The notes: generated by a model from the letters alone, not told the origin. A stretch of DNA of 64,000 bases from Bradyrhizobium sp. 1 (GCF_023073315.1 NZ_JADPJH010000034.1:515343-579342), one strand, 5' to 3'. Counted from the stretch's first letter, positions 1 through 8,354 are shown. Numbers and translations: made by a program.

Positions 1-60
1 GTCCGCGGATGATACTGCGTCGGTTGAGAGGTCCGCATTCCCGGAGAGAACCCCTCACCC

Positions 61-106
61 GGCTTCGCTAAAGCGAAGCCACCCTCTCCCGCAAGGGGAG
101 AGGGTG
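61..106. repeat. Paired hairpin repeat downstream of the first gene
   Basis: Two adjacent hairpins. GGCTTCGC-taaa-GCGAAGCC occupies 61-80. An 11-bp stem of the form CACCCTCTCCC...GGGAGAGGGTG occupies 80-106. The GGGGAGAGGGTG element is of a type scattered between genes in rhizobial genomes. It lies just past the stop codon of the minus-strand binding-protein gene and could act as its terminator, but there is no clear T tract. Positions 1-60 hold no recognisable gene. Confidence 0.6.
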
Positions 107-126
107 CAGCGAGTATGCGGCGCGAA

Positions 127-1782
127 CTACTGCATCGACACCAGCGAGAAGTCGATGAACCAGCTCTTCGGCTGGATCACGCCGGTGACCTTCGGGCTGA
201 TGGCGCGGGGGCCGACGTCGTGGGCGACGTAGAGGAAGGCTGCGTCGTCGACGGAGGCCGCGTGCAGTTCGGCGAGCGCGGCGTCACGCGCGGCGGGATC
301 GAAGGTCTGGCGCGCCTTCTTCACCAGTTCGTCGAACTTGGGATTGTTGATGAAACCCCAATTGTTCGAGACCGGCGGCGCCATGCTCGATTGCAGGAAG
401 CGCACCAGCGCGAAGAACGGGTCCATCGCCGCATAGGTGACGTTGGTCGCGTTCGCGCCGTTGGCGCTGGGGTCCTTGGCGCCGCGGCGCCAGTTGGTGA
501 ACAGCGTGTTCCACTCGATCACGTCAAGCTTCACGTCGAAATAGCATTCGGCGAGCGCTTGCTGAAGATATTCGTTCATCGGCAGCGGCTGCATCTGGCC
601 CGAGCCGGAGGCCGAGGTCTGGGTCTTCACCTCGAGCTTCTTGTTCGGACCGTACCCGGCCTCCTGCATCAGCTTTTGCGCAGCCGCCTTGTCATACTTG
701 ATCTCGAAGGTCGGCTTGCCGCGCCAGGGATGGCCGGGCTCGAAGGTGCCGGTCGCGGGCACCATCAGGCCGGCGAGCAGGCCGTCCTTGAGGCCTTCGC
801 GATCGACGCAGAGATTGGCCGCCTTGCGCACGCGGATGTCGTTCCAGGGCGAACCTTCGACGCGCGAGAACTGCCACGGCCAGACATGCGGCTGCTCGTT
901 GGCGTAGAGCTTGAAGCCGCGCTGCTTGAGTTCGGGCAGCGCGTCCGGCGCCGGCGCCTCGATCCAATCCACTTGGCCTGAGAGCAGCGCCGCGGTGCGG
1001 GCGTTCGCCTCCGGCATCGGCAGCAGCACCATCTTGTCGACCTTGGGCACGCGCGCCTTGTCCCAATAGGCCGCGTTCTTCACGAGCTCGAGCCGCTCGC
1101 GCGGCGTGAAGCCCGCCATCTTCCACGGGCCGGTGCCAGAGGCCTCCTTGGCAAACGCCGTCCATGCTCCTTGCGACTTCGCCTTGGCATCGGCGCCTTC
1201 GGCCTTGTCGTAGAACGCCTGCCACTTCGCCGGGCTCGCCATGAACAAATTGGTGAGATTGATCGGCAGGAAGCTGTCGGGCTCCTTGGTGGTGAGCTCG
1301 ACCGTCATGTCGTCGATCTTCTTGGCGGAGGCCAGCGTCGGCATGCGCGACGCGGTGACGCCGACCTGGCTGGCGTCGAACTGCGGCGCGTCTTGCTTCA
1401 GCACCTTTTCGACGTTCCACACCACCGCGTCGGCATTGAATGGCGAGCCGTCATGGAAGGTCACGCCGGGGCGCAGCTTGAAGGTCCATTTGGTCTTGTC
1501 GGCATCGTCGACCTTCCACTCTGTGGCAAGGCCGGGGATGACCGTGCTCGCCTTGTCGGCGGAGGACAGGTCCCAGCCGGTCAACGCGTCATACATGGTG
1601 AGGCCGGTGAAGCGGTTGCCCTCAAAGCCCTGATCGGGCTGGCCGAGCGTGCGCGGAATATCGGCAGCGGTCATGCCGATGCGCAGCACGGTTTCTGCGC
1701 TCGCGACGCGCGGCCAGGCGGCAGCAGTGGTCAGGGCCAGCACCGCAATCAGCGCCGCGCGCGTCGTTGTCTTGATAAGCAT
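127..1782 (-). CDS. ABC transporter substrate-binding protein, family 5 (peptide/nickel type)
   Basis: A periplasmic solute-binding protein of 551 residues, the usual size for the DppA/OppA/NikA family (SBP_bac_5). An N-terminal signal peptide runs from MLIKTTTRAALIAV to about AWPRVASAE. The family signature region (PGLATEWKVDD, then FKLRPGVTFHDGSPFNADAVVWN) follows. The start at 1782 is chosen because it begins the signal peptide and has GGA/GAGG Shine-Dalgarno-like bases just upstream; an in-frame extension to 1836 would precede the signal peptide. It is a paralogue of the divergent gene at 1982 and shares many motifs with it (PDQGFEGNRFT versus PDRGAGAYQFT). No permease or ATPase gene is visible on either side. 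A sigma54-type promoter lies upstream at 1832-1847. The ligand cannot be told from sequence; peptide, opine or another small cation are all possible. Confidence 0.9.
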   Translation of the reverse strand: MLIKTTTRAALIAVLALTTAAAWPRVASAETVLRIGMTAADIPRTLGQPDQGFEGNRFTGLTMYDALTGWDLSSADKASTVIPGLATEWKVDDADKTKWTFKLRPGVTFHDGSPFNADAVVWNVEKVLKQDAPQFDASQVGVTASRMPTLASAKKIDDMTVELTTKEPDSFLPINLTNLFMASPAKWQAFYDKAEGADAKAKSQGAWTAFAKEASGTGPWKMAGFTPRERLELVKNAAYWDKARVPKVDKMVLLPMPEANARTAALLSGQVDWIEAPAPDALPELKQRGFKLYANEQPHVWPWQFSRVEGSPWNDIRVRKAANLCVDREGLKDGLLAGLMVPATGTFEPGHPWRGKPTFEIKYDKAAAQKLMQEAGYGPNKKLEVKTQTSASGSGQMQPLPMNEYLQQALAECYFDVKLDVIEWNTLFTNWRRGAKDPSANGANATNVTYAAMDPFFALVRFLQSSMAPPVSNNWGFINNPKFDELVKKARQTFDPAARDAALAELHAASVDDAAFLYVAHDVGPRAISPKVTGVIQPKSWFIDFSLVSMQ

Positions 1783-1831
1783 TACCTCAGTCCTTTTCCG
1801 GCTTTCGATGACTAATTTTGATGCAATCGTA

Positions 1832-1847
1832 TGCAATGGCTATGCCA
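1832..1847 (-). promoter_or_regulatory. Putative sigma54 (-24/-12) promoter for the minus-strand binding protein
   Basis: Read on the minus strand the sequence is TGGCATAGCCATTGCA. It matches the RpoN consensus TGGCAC-N5-TTGCA, with GG and GC separated by exactly 10 bases. Transcription would begin near 1821, about 40 bases before the start codon at 1782. Confidence 0.65.
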
Positions 1848-1883
1848 ATGAGGAAACTTATTCTGCAAATTGCCCCTGCGACG

Positions 1884-1895
1884 ACAAGTCCTTGT
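1884..1895. promoter_or_regulatory. Inverted repeat midway between two sigma54 promoters
   Basis: ACAAG-tc-CTTGT is a perfect 5-bp inverted repeat. Its centre (1889.5) is exactly equidistant from the -24 boxes of the two divergent sigma54-type promoters at 1832-1847 and 1932-1947. The position is suitable for an enhancer-binding activator serving both genes. The sequence does not match the NtrC consensus, so the activator is unknown. Confidence 0.4.
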
Positions 1896-1931
1896 GATCA
1901 TGCCGCGGTAAACGCCCTGTCCTGCCTATTC

Positions 1932-1947
1932 TGGCATCAAGATTGCA
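1932..1947 (+). promoter_or_regulatory. Putative sigma54 (-24/-12) promoter for the plus-strand binding protein
   Basis: The sequence TGGCATCAAGATTGCA matches the RpoN consensus, with GG-N10-GC spacing and the same TGGCAT/TTGCA half sites as the divergent promoter at 1832-1847. The transcription start would fall near 1958, about 24 bases before the ATG at 1982. Confidence 0.65.
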
Positions 1948-1981
1948 GGTTTGGCTCCGATTTTCCCTGGGAGCTTTGGCC

Positions 1982-3577
1982 ATGCGTATCCGACTATCGA
2001 CCTGTCTCGCCGTGCTTGTTTTGGCGATTTCCGCAATCTCGGCGCGCGCCGAAACGGTGGTGCGCTATGGCATCTCGATGGCGGACATTCCACTGACGAC
2101 CGGCCAGCCCGATCGCGGCGCAGGCGCCTATCAGTTCACGGCCTACACGATCTACGATCCGCTGGTCGCCTGGGAGATGGACGTCGCCGACCGTCCGGGC
2201 AAGCTGGTGCCGGGCCTCGCCACGGAGTGGAAGGTGGACGACACCGACAAGAAGAAGTGGCGCTTCACGCTGCGCAAGGACGTGAAGTTTCACGACGGCA
2301 GCGAGTTCAACGCCGACGCGGTGATCTGGAATCTGGACAAGGTGCTCAACGACAAGGCGCCGCAATTCGACAAGCGGCAGAGCGCGCAAGTAAAGACCCG
2401 CCTGCCTTCAGTCGCGAGCTACGCCAAGATCGACGATTCCACCGTGGAGATCACCACCAAGGCGGTCGATTCCTTCTTCCCCTATCAGATGCTGTGGTTC
2501 CTGGTGTCGAGCCCGGCGCAGTACGAGAAGCTCGGCAAGGATTGGGACAAGTTTGCGAGCCAGCCCTCGGGCACCGGCCCATTCAAGCTGACCAAGCTGG
2601 TGCCGCGCGAGCTCGCCGAACTCTCGAAGAATCCGGACTATTGGAACAAGAAGCGCATTCCCAAGGTCGACAAGATCGTGCTGGTGCCGATGCCGGAAGC
2701 GCTGACGCGCACCAACGCCCTGCTCGCGGGGCAAGTGGACCTGATCGAGACGCCGGCGCCGGACGCCGTGCCGCAGTTGAAAGCCGCCGGCATGAAGATC
2801 GTCGACAACGTCACGCCGCATGTCTGGAATTATCATCTCAGCGTGCTGCCGGGCTCGCCCTGGGCCGACATCCGCCTGCGCAAGGCGCTGAATCTCGCGA
2901 TCAACCGCGACGAAGTCGTTGGACTGATGAACGGGCTGGCAAAACCAGCCAAGGGCCAGGTCGATCCCTCGAGCCCGTGGTTCGGCAAGCCGACCTTCGA
3001 GCTGAAATATGATCTCGCCGCAGCGAAGAAGCTGGTCGAGGAGGCCGGCTACTCCAAAGCAAAACCGCTGAAGGCCACCTTCATCATCGCACAGGGCGGC
3101 ACCGGCCAGATGCTGTCGCTGCCGATGAACGAATTCCTGCAACAGAGCTTCAAGGAGATCGGCATCGACATCGACTTCAAGGTGGTCGAGCTCGAGACGC
3201 TCTATACGCATTGGCGCAAGGGCGCGGCCGACGAGATGAACGCCGGCATCACCGCCAACAACATCGCCTATGTCACCTCAGATCCGCTCTACGCCATCGT
3301 CCGCTTCTTCGCCTCCGACCAGATCGCGCCTGTCGGCGTCAACTGGGGCGGCTACAAGAACCCTAAGGTCGACGCACTGATCAACGAGGCCAAGCAGACG
3401 TTCGACACGGCCAAGCAGGATGATCTGATCGCGCAGGCGCATGCGTTGATCGTCGACGATGCCGTGCTGGTGTGGGTCGTCCACGACACCAACCCGCATG
3501 CGCTGTCGCCGAAGGTGAAGCAGTTCGTGCAGGCGCAGCACTGGTTCCAGGATCTGACGACGATCGGGGTGGAGTGA
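1982..3577 (+). CDS. ABC transporter substrate-binding protein, family 5 (paralogue)
   Basis: A 531-residue periplasmic binding protein of the SBP_bac_5 family. The signal peptide is MRIRLSTCLAVLVLAISAISARA, cleaved before ETVVRYG. It carries the same family block as its divergent neighbour (PGLATEWKVDDTDKKKW, then LRKDVKFHDGSEFNADAVIWN). The start at 1982 follows a GGGAG ribosome site by 8 bases and begins the signal peptide; a TTG-initiated extension from 1943 would overlap the sigma54 -12 element and is unlikely. No permease or ATPase genes follow: the next features are intergenic repeats and a convergent gene. The protein may therefore serve a transporter encoded elsewhere, or act as a sensor-type binding protein. 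The ligand is unknown. Confidence 0.9.
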   Translation: MRIRLSTCLAVLVLAISAISARAETVVRYGISMADIPLTTGQPDRGAGAYQFTAYTIYDPLVAWEMDVADRPGKLVPGLATEWKVDDTDKKKWRFTLRKDVKFHDGSEFNADAVIWNLDKVLNDKAPQFDKRQSAQVKTRLPSVASYAKIDDSTVEITTKAVDSFFPYQMLWFLVSSPAQYEKLGKDWDKFASQPSGTGPFKLTKLVPRELAELSKNPDYWNKKRIPKVDKIVLVPMPEALTRTNALLAGQVDLIETPAPDAVPQLKAAGMKIVDNVTPHVWNYHLSVLPGSPWADIRLRKALNLAINRDEVVGLMNGLAKPAKGQVDPSSPWFGKPTFELKYDLAAAKKLVEEAGYSKAKPLKATFIIAQGGTGQMLSLPMNEFLQQSFKEIGIDIDFKVVELETLYTHWRKGAADEMNAGITANNIAYVTSDPLYAIVRFFASDQIAPVGVNWGGYKNPKVDALINEAKQTFDTAKQDDLIAQAHALIVDDAVLVWVVHDTNPHALSPKVKQFVQAQHWFQDLTTIGVE

Positions 3578-3598
3578 GGCGGCAAGCACAGGTGCCGT

Positions 3599-3690
3599 AG
3601 GGTGGGCAAAGCGCAGCGTGCCCACCCGGCTTAAGCGAATCCGAGGAGAGATGGTGGGCACGGCGCTTACGCGCCTTTGCCCACCCTACA
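3599..3690. repeat. Intergenic palindromic repeat (GTGGGCAAAGCGC / GTGCCCACC type)
   Basis: Two copies of a GGTGGGCA...TGCCCACC palindrome stand in opposite orientation (about 3600-3626 and 3653-3686). The element, with its TAGGGTGGGCAAAG core, is of the kind repeated between genes in Bradyrhizobium. It lies between convergent genes and codes for nothing recognisable. Confidence 0.65.
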
Positions 3691-3724
3691 GGAGTTGTCT
3701 ACGGAAGTTGTCTCCACGGACTTG

Positions 3725-3809
3725 GTCATTGCGAGCGGAGCGAAGCAATCCAGACTTTCTCCGCGGAAAGATTCTGGATTGCTTCGTCGCAAGGGCTCCT
3801 CGCAATGAC
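3725..3809. repeat. Long imperfect palindrome (GTCATTGCGAGC...GCTCCTCGCAATGAC type)
   Basis: The outer arms GTCATTGCGAG and CTCGCAATGAC enclose GCGAAGCAATCCAGA and TCTGGATTGCTTCG, making an 85-base imperfect palindrome. I recognise this as a widespread intergenic repeat of Bradyrhizobium and related genomes. It could fold into a transcript-ending or protective hairpin at the 3' ends of the two convergent genes. Confidence 0.75.
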
Positions 3810-3820
3810 GGCGGAGCGAC

Positions 3821-4759
3821 TTACTTCCCCCACCGCAACGCCAGCGCGTCACGCTCCTTGGCGAGCTCCAGCAGCCCCGCTTTCGTCGCGGGATGCAGCG
3901 GCTGGAGCGGATGCCGCACGGCGTCCGACTTGATGACGCCGCCGGCCTGCATCATGGCCTTGCAGGCGATCAGGCCGCATTGGCGGTTCTCGTAATTGAT
4001 CAGCGGCAGCCAGCGCTCGTAAGCGGCCTTCGCTTCCTCGCGCTTCCCTGCGAAGTACGGATCGATGATCTGGCGGATGCCGTCGGGATAGCCGCCGCCG
4101 GTCATGGCGCCGGTCGCGCCGGCGTCGAGATCGGCGAGCAATGTGATCGCCTCCTCGCCGTCCCAGGGACCCTCGATATCCTTGCCGCCCGCCTCGATCA
4201 GGCTGCGGAGCTTTGAAGCCGCGCCCGACACCTCGATCTTGAAATAGCGAATGTTGGCGAGTTCGCGCGCCAGCCGGGCGAGCAGCTCGACCGACAACGG
4301 CGTTCCCGCCACCGGCGCATCCTGGATCATGATGGGAATATTGATCGCGCCCGAGAGTACCTTGAAGAACTCGACGACGCCCTTTTCAGGAACGCGAAAC
4401 GTCGCACCGTGATAGGGCGGCATCACCATCACCATGGCGGCGCCCGCAGCTTCCGCCTGCTGGCTGCGCGCCGCGCACACGGCGGAGCTGAAATGCGTTG
4501 TGGTGACGATCACGGGAACCCGTCCCGCGACATGTTCCAGCACCGCATGCATCACGGTTTCCCGCTCGGCATCGGTGAGCACGAACTGCTCGGAGAAGTT
4601 TGCGAGGATGCAGAGGCCGTGCGAGCCGGCGTCGATCATGAAATCGATGCAGCGGCGCTGGCCCTCGAGGTCGAGTTCGCCGCGCTCGTCGAAGATGGTG
4701 GGCGCGACCGGGAACACGCCGCGATAGGGGCGCTGGGCCTTGTGTGGGGTGACCGGCAT
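3821..4759 (-). CDS. L-2-keto-3-deoxyarabonate dehydratase-like protein (DapA superfamily)
   Basis: A (beta/alpha)8 class I aldolase-fold enzyme of 312 residues. The blocks GVFPVAPTIFDERGELDL, IDFMIDAGSHGLCILANFSEQF, MPPYHGATFRVPE and EGPWDGEEAITLLADL closely match the L-2-keto-3-deoxyarabonate dehydratase of the non-phosphorylative arabinose pathway (EC 4.2.1.43, Azospirillum type). That enzyme converts the keto-deoxy acid to 2-oxoglutarate semialdehyde. The Schiff-base lysine is K174 (YFKIEVSG). The tyrosine found in dihydrodipicolinate synthase is replaced in the IQDAP segment, which argues against a role in lysine synthesis. The start at 4759 follows GGAGAG by 4 bases; an upstream ATG at 4771 has no spacing for a ribosome site. 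No other arabinose-pathway gene is adjacent. Confidence 0.75.
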   Translation of the reverse strand: MPVTPHKAQRPYRGVFPVAPTIFDERGELDLEGQRRCIDFMIDAGSHGLCILANFSEQFVLTDAERETVMHAVLEHVAGRVPVIVTTTHFSSAVCAARSQQAEAAGAAMVMVMPPYHGATFRVPEKGVVEFFKVLSGAINIPIMIQDAPVAGTPLSVELLARLARELANIRYFKIEVSGAASKLRSLIEAGGKDIEGPWDGEEAITLLADLDAGATGAMTGGGYPDGIRQIIDPYFAGKREEAKAAYERWLPLINYENRQCGLIACKAMMQAGGVIKSDAVRHPLQPLHPATKAGLLELAKERDALALRWGK

Positions 4760-4786
4760 CGAACTCTCCATCCCTGATATTCTTGC

Positions 4787-4821
4787 ACATCTGCGCCGCG
4801 CTCGTGCGGCGCGACAGATGT
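4787..4821. repeat. Interrupted hairpin between chemoreceptor and dehydratase genes
   Basis: ACATCTG (4787-4793) pairs with CAGATGT (4815-4821), and inside it CGCCGC pairs with GCGGCG. The element lies after the stop codon of the chemoreceptor gene and 28 bases before the dehydratase start, both on the minus strand. It may be a weak terminator or an operator; no T tract follows. Confidence 0.35.
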
Positions 4822-4882
4822 ACTCGGCGCGAGCATCGGCGGCAATGCCGATCCGCGCGCCGTTGGAACAGGAATGCGAGAG

Positions 4883-6964
4883 TTACGCGGTCTTCACGGC
4901 TCCCAAAAAGCCTTCGACCGCGACGCGGAGACGATCGGCGTCGGCCGACATCTTCTTCACGGACTCCGACAGCACTGTGCCGGCGTTGCCGGTTTCCTCG
5001 TTGAGTTTTGCGACGCTGCCGATGGTGTCGGTGACCTCGCGGGTGCCTTGCGCCGCCTGCTGGAAGTTGCGCGAGATCTCGGTGGTGGCTGCGCGCTGCT
5101 GCTCGACGGCGGCGGCAATCGCCGTCATCTTCTCGTCGATACCGCTGATGGCGCCGCCGATGGAGCGTATCGCGGTCACCGCCTGGCCGGTTGCGCCCTG
5201 GATCTCCGCGACCTGGCGTGAGATTTCTTCCGTTGCCGTCGCGGTCTGCGCCGCGAGGCTCTTGACTTCGCCGGCGACCACGGCAAAGCCGCGGCCGGCC
5301 TCACCCGCGCGCGCCGCCTCGATGGTGGCGTTCAGCGCCAGAAGATTGGTCTGGCCGGCAATGGCGTTGATCATCTTCACGACCTCGCCGATGCGGCTTG
5401 CGGTCTGGTCGAGGATCTCGACCGTCGCGTTGGTCCGCTCGGCCTGCGACACGGCCTCGCGGGCTTCGCGGGCACTCGACTGCACCTGCGCGGAGATCTC
5501 ACCGACGGACGCCGAGAGCTCTTCGGTCGCAGCCGCAATGGTCTCGAGATTGTTGGTGGCCTGTTCGGCCGAAGCAGAGACCGCCGCGGTTTGGCTGCTC
5601 GATTCCGACACCAGCGTGCGCACGTCGGTCGCGGTGGCATCGAGCTCCCTGGCCGACGCAGCGACGCTGTGGATCACCGCCTGCACGGTATCATCGAAGG
5701 TACGGCAGGCATCGTCCACGGTGCCGGAGCGGGCGATTTGCAATGCCTGCTGCGATTCGCGCTCCTGACCGAGACGCTCGGCGGTCGCAGCACTTTCGCG
5801 CAGGCTTTCGAGCGCCGAGGCCATGGTGCCGAACTCGTCGGGATATCTGGACTGCGGAACCGGCGTCGCGTAGTCGCGCGCGCCGATGCGGGCGATGGCG
5901 TCGAGGATGGCGCGAACCGGGCGCATCAGGCGATTGCGCACGACGTAGACGCCGGCCATGGTCACGGCGAGAGCGATCAGGAACGCGAGCGACTGCACGA
6001 TGAGTTTGGTGAGCGCCGTCCCCTGAACCGACTCGGCGCGCGCGATCGACTGGTCCAGCGCCTTGGTCGCGACCCCGACGATGGACGCGAACGGCGACTG
6101 GCAGAGCGTGTTCCACTCCGAGGCGGGCATCGCGGGCTTGCCGCTGCCGTCGAAATTCTTGGTGAGCTCGCCGATCTGTTTCAGCACGCCGTCGGTCTTG
6201 GCCTGCGCGTCCTTCGCTGCGGTGACCAGCTCCGCCGACACGTCAGGTGCTGCCAGCAACTCGCCCATGCCGGCCCAGCCGGAGGCGATGGTGCCGTCCC
6301 ATTGCGCCAACGATCGCTTCTGGGTGTCGTCGAGCGGCTTGCTGCTGTTGACGTTCGAACGCAGCACCGAGCAATGGATGCCATAGCGGTCGCGCACCTG
6401 CCAGGCAAAGCGGCGGACCTGGATCATGCGGGCGATGTAGGGATCGTTCATCCAGGCGCGGTTCGACACCGCGGTGGAGGCGAGGTTGGCCGTATCGATC
6501 ACCTTGGTGACGGCATCGTACCAGGAGTTGGTTCGCTCGATCTTGCGCTCGGCGCGCGGGCGCTTGGCCTCGTCGTAGAACAACTGGAATTGCGGCGCGG
6601 CATCGTTCCAGCGCTGCTTCAGCGTGCTGGCGAGCTCGTCACGGCGGGCAAATTCGACGGTCGAGAGCGCAGCACCGACGGCGTCATAGCCGCCCTGCTC
6701 GGCCTTCTCCGCCGCCTCCAGTTTGGCGCGCGGATCGTCATCGCCGAGGATCGCGCTCTGGGCATCGCCGCGATTGTTGCGCAGGGAGAGCACGCCCTGG
6801 AAGATCGCCTTGTCGGCGGCGGCAAGCCGCGCGGTCTCGAGACTGTCGCTGTAGCGGCCGAAGGCGCCGAACATCTGGATTGCCGTAGAGGCCAGCGCAC
6901 CGACCGCCAGCAGGGCCATCAAGGTCAGGAGAAGCGAGCTTACCGATTTCTTAAACATTGCCAT
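4883..6964 (-). CDS. Methyl-accepting chemotaxis protein
   Basis: A 693-residue transmembrane chemoreceptor. A first membrane helix at about residues 8-30 is followed by a periplasmic sensing region of nearly 290 residues and a second helix at about 321-343. A HAMP linker comes next (RNRLMRPVRAILDAIARIGARDYATPVP). The cytoplasmic signalling hairpin has the conserved tip INAIAGQTNLLALNATIEAA and GRGFAVVAGEVKSLA, where CheA and CheW bind. The sensing region resembles no ligand domain I can name. No chemotaxis kinase genes are nearby, so it is probably an orphan receptor feeding a distant cluster. ATGs at 6964 and 6958 are both possible starts, and neither has a clear ribosome site. Confidence 0.92.
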   Translation of the reverse strand: MAMFKKSVSSLLLTLMALLAVGALASTAIQMFGAFGRYSDSLETARLAAADKAIFQGVLSLRNNRGDAQSAILGDDDPRAKLEAAEKAEQGGYDAVGAALSTVEFARRDELASTLKQRWNDAAPQFQLFYDEAKRPRAERKIERTNSWYDAVTKVIDTANLASTAVSNRAWMNDPYIARMIQVRRFAWQVRDRYGIHCSVLRSNVNSSKPLDDTQKRSLAQWDGTIASGWAGMGELLAAPDVSAELVTAAKDAQAKTDGVLKQIGELTKNFDGSGKPAMPASEWNTLCQSPFASIVGVATKALDQSIARAESVQGTALTKLIVQSLAFLIALAVTMAGVYVVRNRLMRPVRAILDAIARIGARDYATPVPQSRYPDEFGTMASALESLRESAATAERLGQERESQQALQIARSGTVDDACRTFDDTVQAVIHSVAASARELDATATDVRTLVSESSSQTAAVSASAEQATNNLETIAAATEELSASVGEISAQVQSSAREAREAVSQAERTNATVEILDQTASRIGEVVKMINAIAGQTNLLALNATIEAARAGEAGRGFAVVAGEVKSLAAQTATATEEISRQVAEIQGATGQAVTAIRSIGGAISGIDEKMTAIAAAVEQQRAATTEISRNFQQAAQGTREVTDTIGSVAKLNEETGNAGTVLSESVKKMSADADRLRVAVEGFLGAVKTA

Positions 6965-7096
6965 GAGTCACAAGAGGTCGCGGGAGAGGCCACCTTGCAT
7001 CGCGACATGCCAATGTTTCGTTAAGGTTTTAATTGAATGGGAGCGATTCCGCCTGCATCCATTCGGGCGCCCCGCGACCTTCCCAGGCAACCTCGC

Positions 7097-7867
7097 TTAC
7101 GCAACCTTGGTGAAATCCGGCGGACGACGCTCCGCAAAAGCCGTAAACGCCTCGCGCGCTTCGGCGGTGCGCAGGCGCTGCGCGAACTGCTCGCCCTCCG
7201 CATTCATCTGCGCGACCAGCGCCTCGCCGTTGCGCATCAGCTTCTTGGTCGCGGTGAGCGCGCCGGCCGGCTGGCGGGCCAGACGCTGCGCCAGCGCGAG
7301 GGCCTCGGCGTCGAGCCTGTCGAGCGGAACCACGCGATTGGCGAGGCCCCATTCCAGCGCGGACTTCGCCGGCACGGTCTCCCCAAGCGCGAACATCTCG
7401 TAGGCGCGGGCATAGCCGATCCGGGCCGGCATCAGCAGACTGGAGGCGGCTTCAGGAACCAGCGCGAGGCTGACGAAGGGCGTAGACAATTGCGCGTTGT
7501 CGGCGAGCACGACGAGGTCGCAATGCAGCAGCATCGTGGTGCCGACACCGACGGCGCGGCCCTGCACCGCGGCCACCAGCGGCCGGGTGCAACGCGCCAG
7601 CGACTGGATGAAGCGCACGACGTTGCGGCTTCCTTCCGACTTGCCCGCTGCGACGGCCGCGAACTCGCCGACATCGTTGCCGGCGGTGAACATGTCACCC
7701 TCGCCGCGGATCAGGATCACACGGGCGGACGGATCGGCCTCGGCGGATTCGATGGCATCGGCAAGCTTGCCGTACATCGCATCGGTCAGCGCGTTCTTCT
7801 TGTCGGGACGCGCAAGGGTGAGGGTGATAATTCCGTTGCTGTTCTCGATCCGGACATGCTCGGTCAT
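7097..7867 (-). CDS. Enoyl-CoA hydratase/isomerase family protein
   Basis: A crotonase-fold protein of 256 residues acting on acyl-CoA thioesters. The start of the family fold (IITLTLARPDKKNALTDAMYGKLADAI) and the oxyanion-hole region (RGEGDMFTAGNDVGEF) are visible. The usual second glutamate position is in the EAASSLLMPARIGYARAYEM stretch. It overlaps the upstream MarR gene by four bases (ATGA), so the two are translationally coupled, and an AAGGAG site sits within the end of that gene. It is probably regulated by that MarR protein in response to an acyl- or aryl-CoA or a free acid. The exact substrate cannot be told. Confidence 0.85.
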   Translation of the reverse strand: MTEHVRIENSNGIITLTLARPDKKNALTDAMYGKLADAIESAEADPSARVILIRGEGDMFTAGNDVGEFAAVAAGKSEGSRNVVRFIQSLARCTRPLVAAVQGRAVGVGTTMLLHCDLVVLADNAQLSTPFVSLALVPEAASSLLMPARIGYARAYEMFALGETVPAKSALEWGLANRVVPLDRLDAEALALAQRLARQPAGALTATKKLMRNGEALVAQMNAEGEQFAQRLRTAEAREAFTAFAERRPPDFTKVA

Positions 7868-8346
7868 GGCTCTGCTCCTTGGTGTTCGTCTGAAGGCTGT
7901 TCATTTGAAGATCTTGGAAACTTGTCCTGAATGCTCGTCAGCCAACGCGCGACGATGTCGATCTCCGCAGCAGTAAATCCGTCCGTCAGCGCCGCGTTGA
8001 TCGTCGCGGCCGAAGTCTTCGCCTGCGCCAGCGCGCTGCGCCCCTTCGGCGTCAGCCACACCCGCCAGGCGCGGCCGTCCTCGCGATCGGCGCGCCGCTC
8101 GATCAGCTTGGCCGCTGCCGTGCGATCGACGAGGCCTGAAATGCCGGCTGGCCCCATATCGAGCGCCGCGCCCGCCTCGCCCATCAGGACGCCGTCCTGC
8201 CTGCCGAGGATGAACAGCAGCCCGGCTTGCGCCGGCGTCACCTCGCTCTCGGGCTGCGACGCCATCCAGCGCTGCAACCGGCGTTGCGCGACGCTTAGCA
8301 GATAGATCAGCCGATGAGGCCTCGCCCCGGCGTCTTTATTTCGCAT
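7864..8346 (-). CDS. MarR family transcriptional regulator, likely leaderless and autoregulated
   Basis: A 160-residue winged-helix regulator. The helix-turn-helix lies in LMGEAGAALDMGPAGISGLVDRTAAAKLIERR and the wing in ADREDGRAWRVWLTPKG, as in the MarR family. The ATG at 8346 sits in the middle of an 18-bp perfect palindrome. No Shine-Dalgarno sequence precedes it, and a well-spaced promoter at 8353-8381 would start the mRNA at or next to the ATG. Transcription continues into the overlapping enoyl-CoA hydratase gene. The protein probably represses its own operon and releases DNA on binding an aromatic or acyl ligand; that is inference from MarR regulators paired with CoA enzymes. Confidence 0.85.
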   Translation of the reverse strand: MRNKDAGARPHRLIYLLSVAQRRLQRWMASQPESEVTPAQAGLLFILGRQDGVLMGEAGAALDMGPAGISGLVDRTAAAKLIERRADREDGRAWRVWLTPKGRSALAQAKTSAATINAALTDGFTAAEIDIVARWLTSIQDKFPRSSNEQPSDEHQGAEP

Positions 8347-8354
8347 GCGAAATA
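8337..8354. promoter_or_regulatory. Perfect 18-bp palindrome over the marR start codon (operator)
   Basis: TATTTCGCATGCGAAATA is a perfect palindrome whose central CAT/ATG is the start codon of the MarR gene. Length and symmetry are typical of MarR-family operators. A bound dimer would cover the -10 region and the transcription start. Confidence 0.75.

Noticed and set aside
5591..7024. A 477-residue plus-strand frame opposite the chemoreceptor
   Set aside because: Antisense shadow of a receptor whose signalling hairpin is unmistakable.
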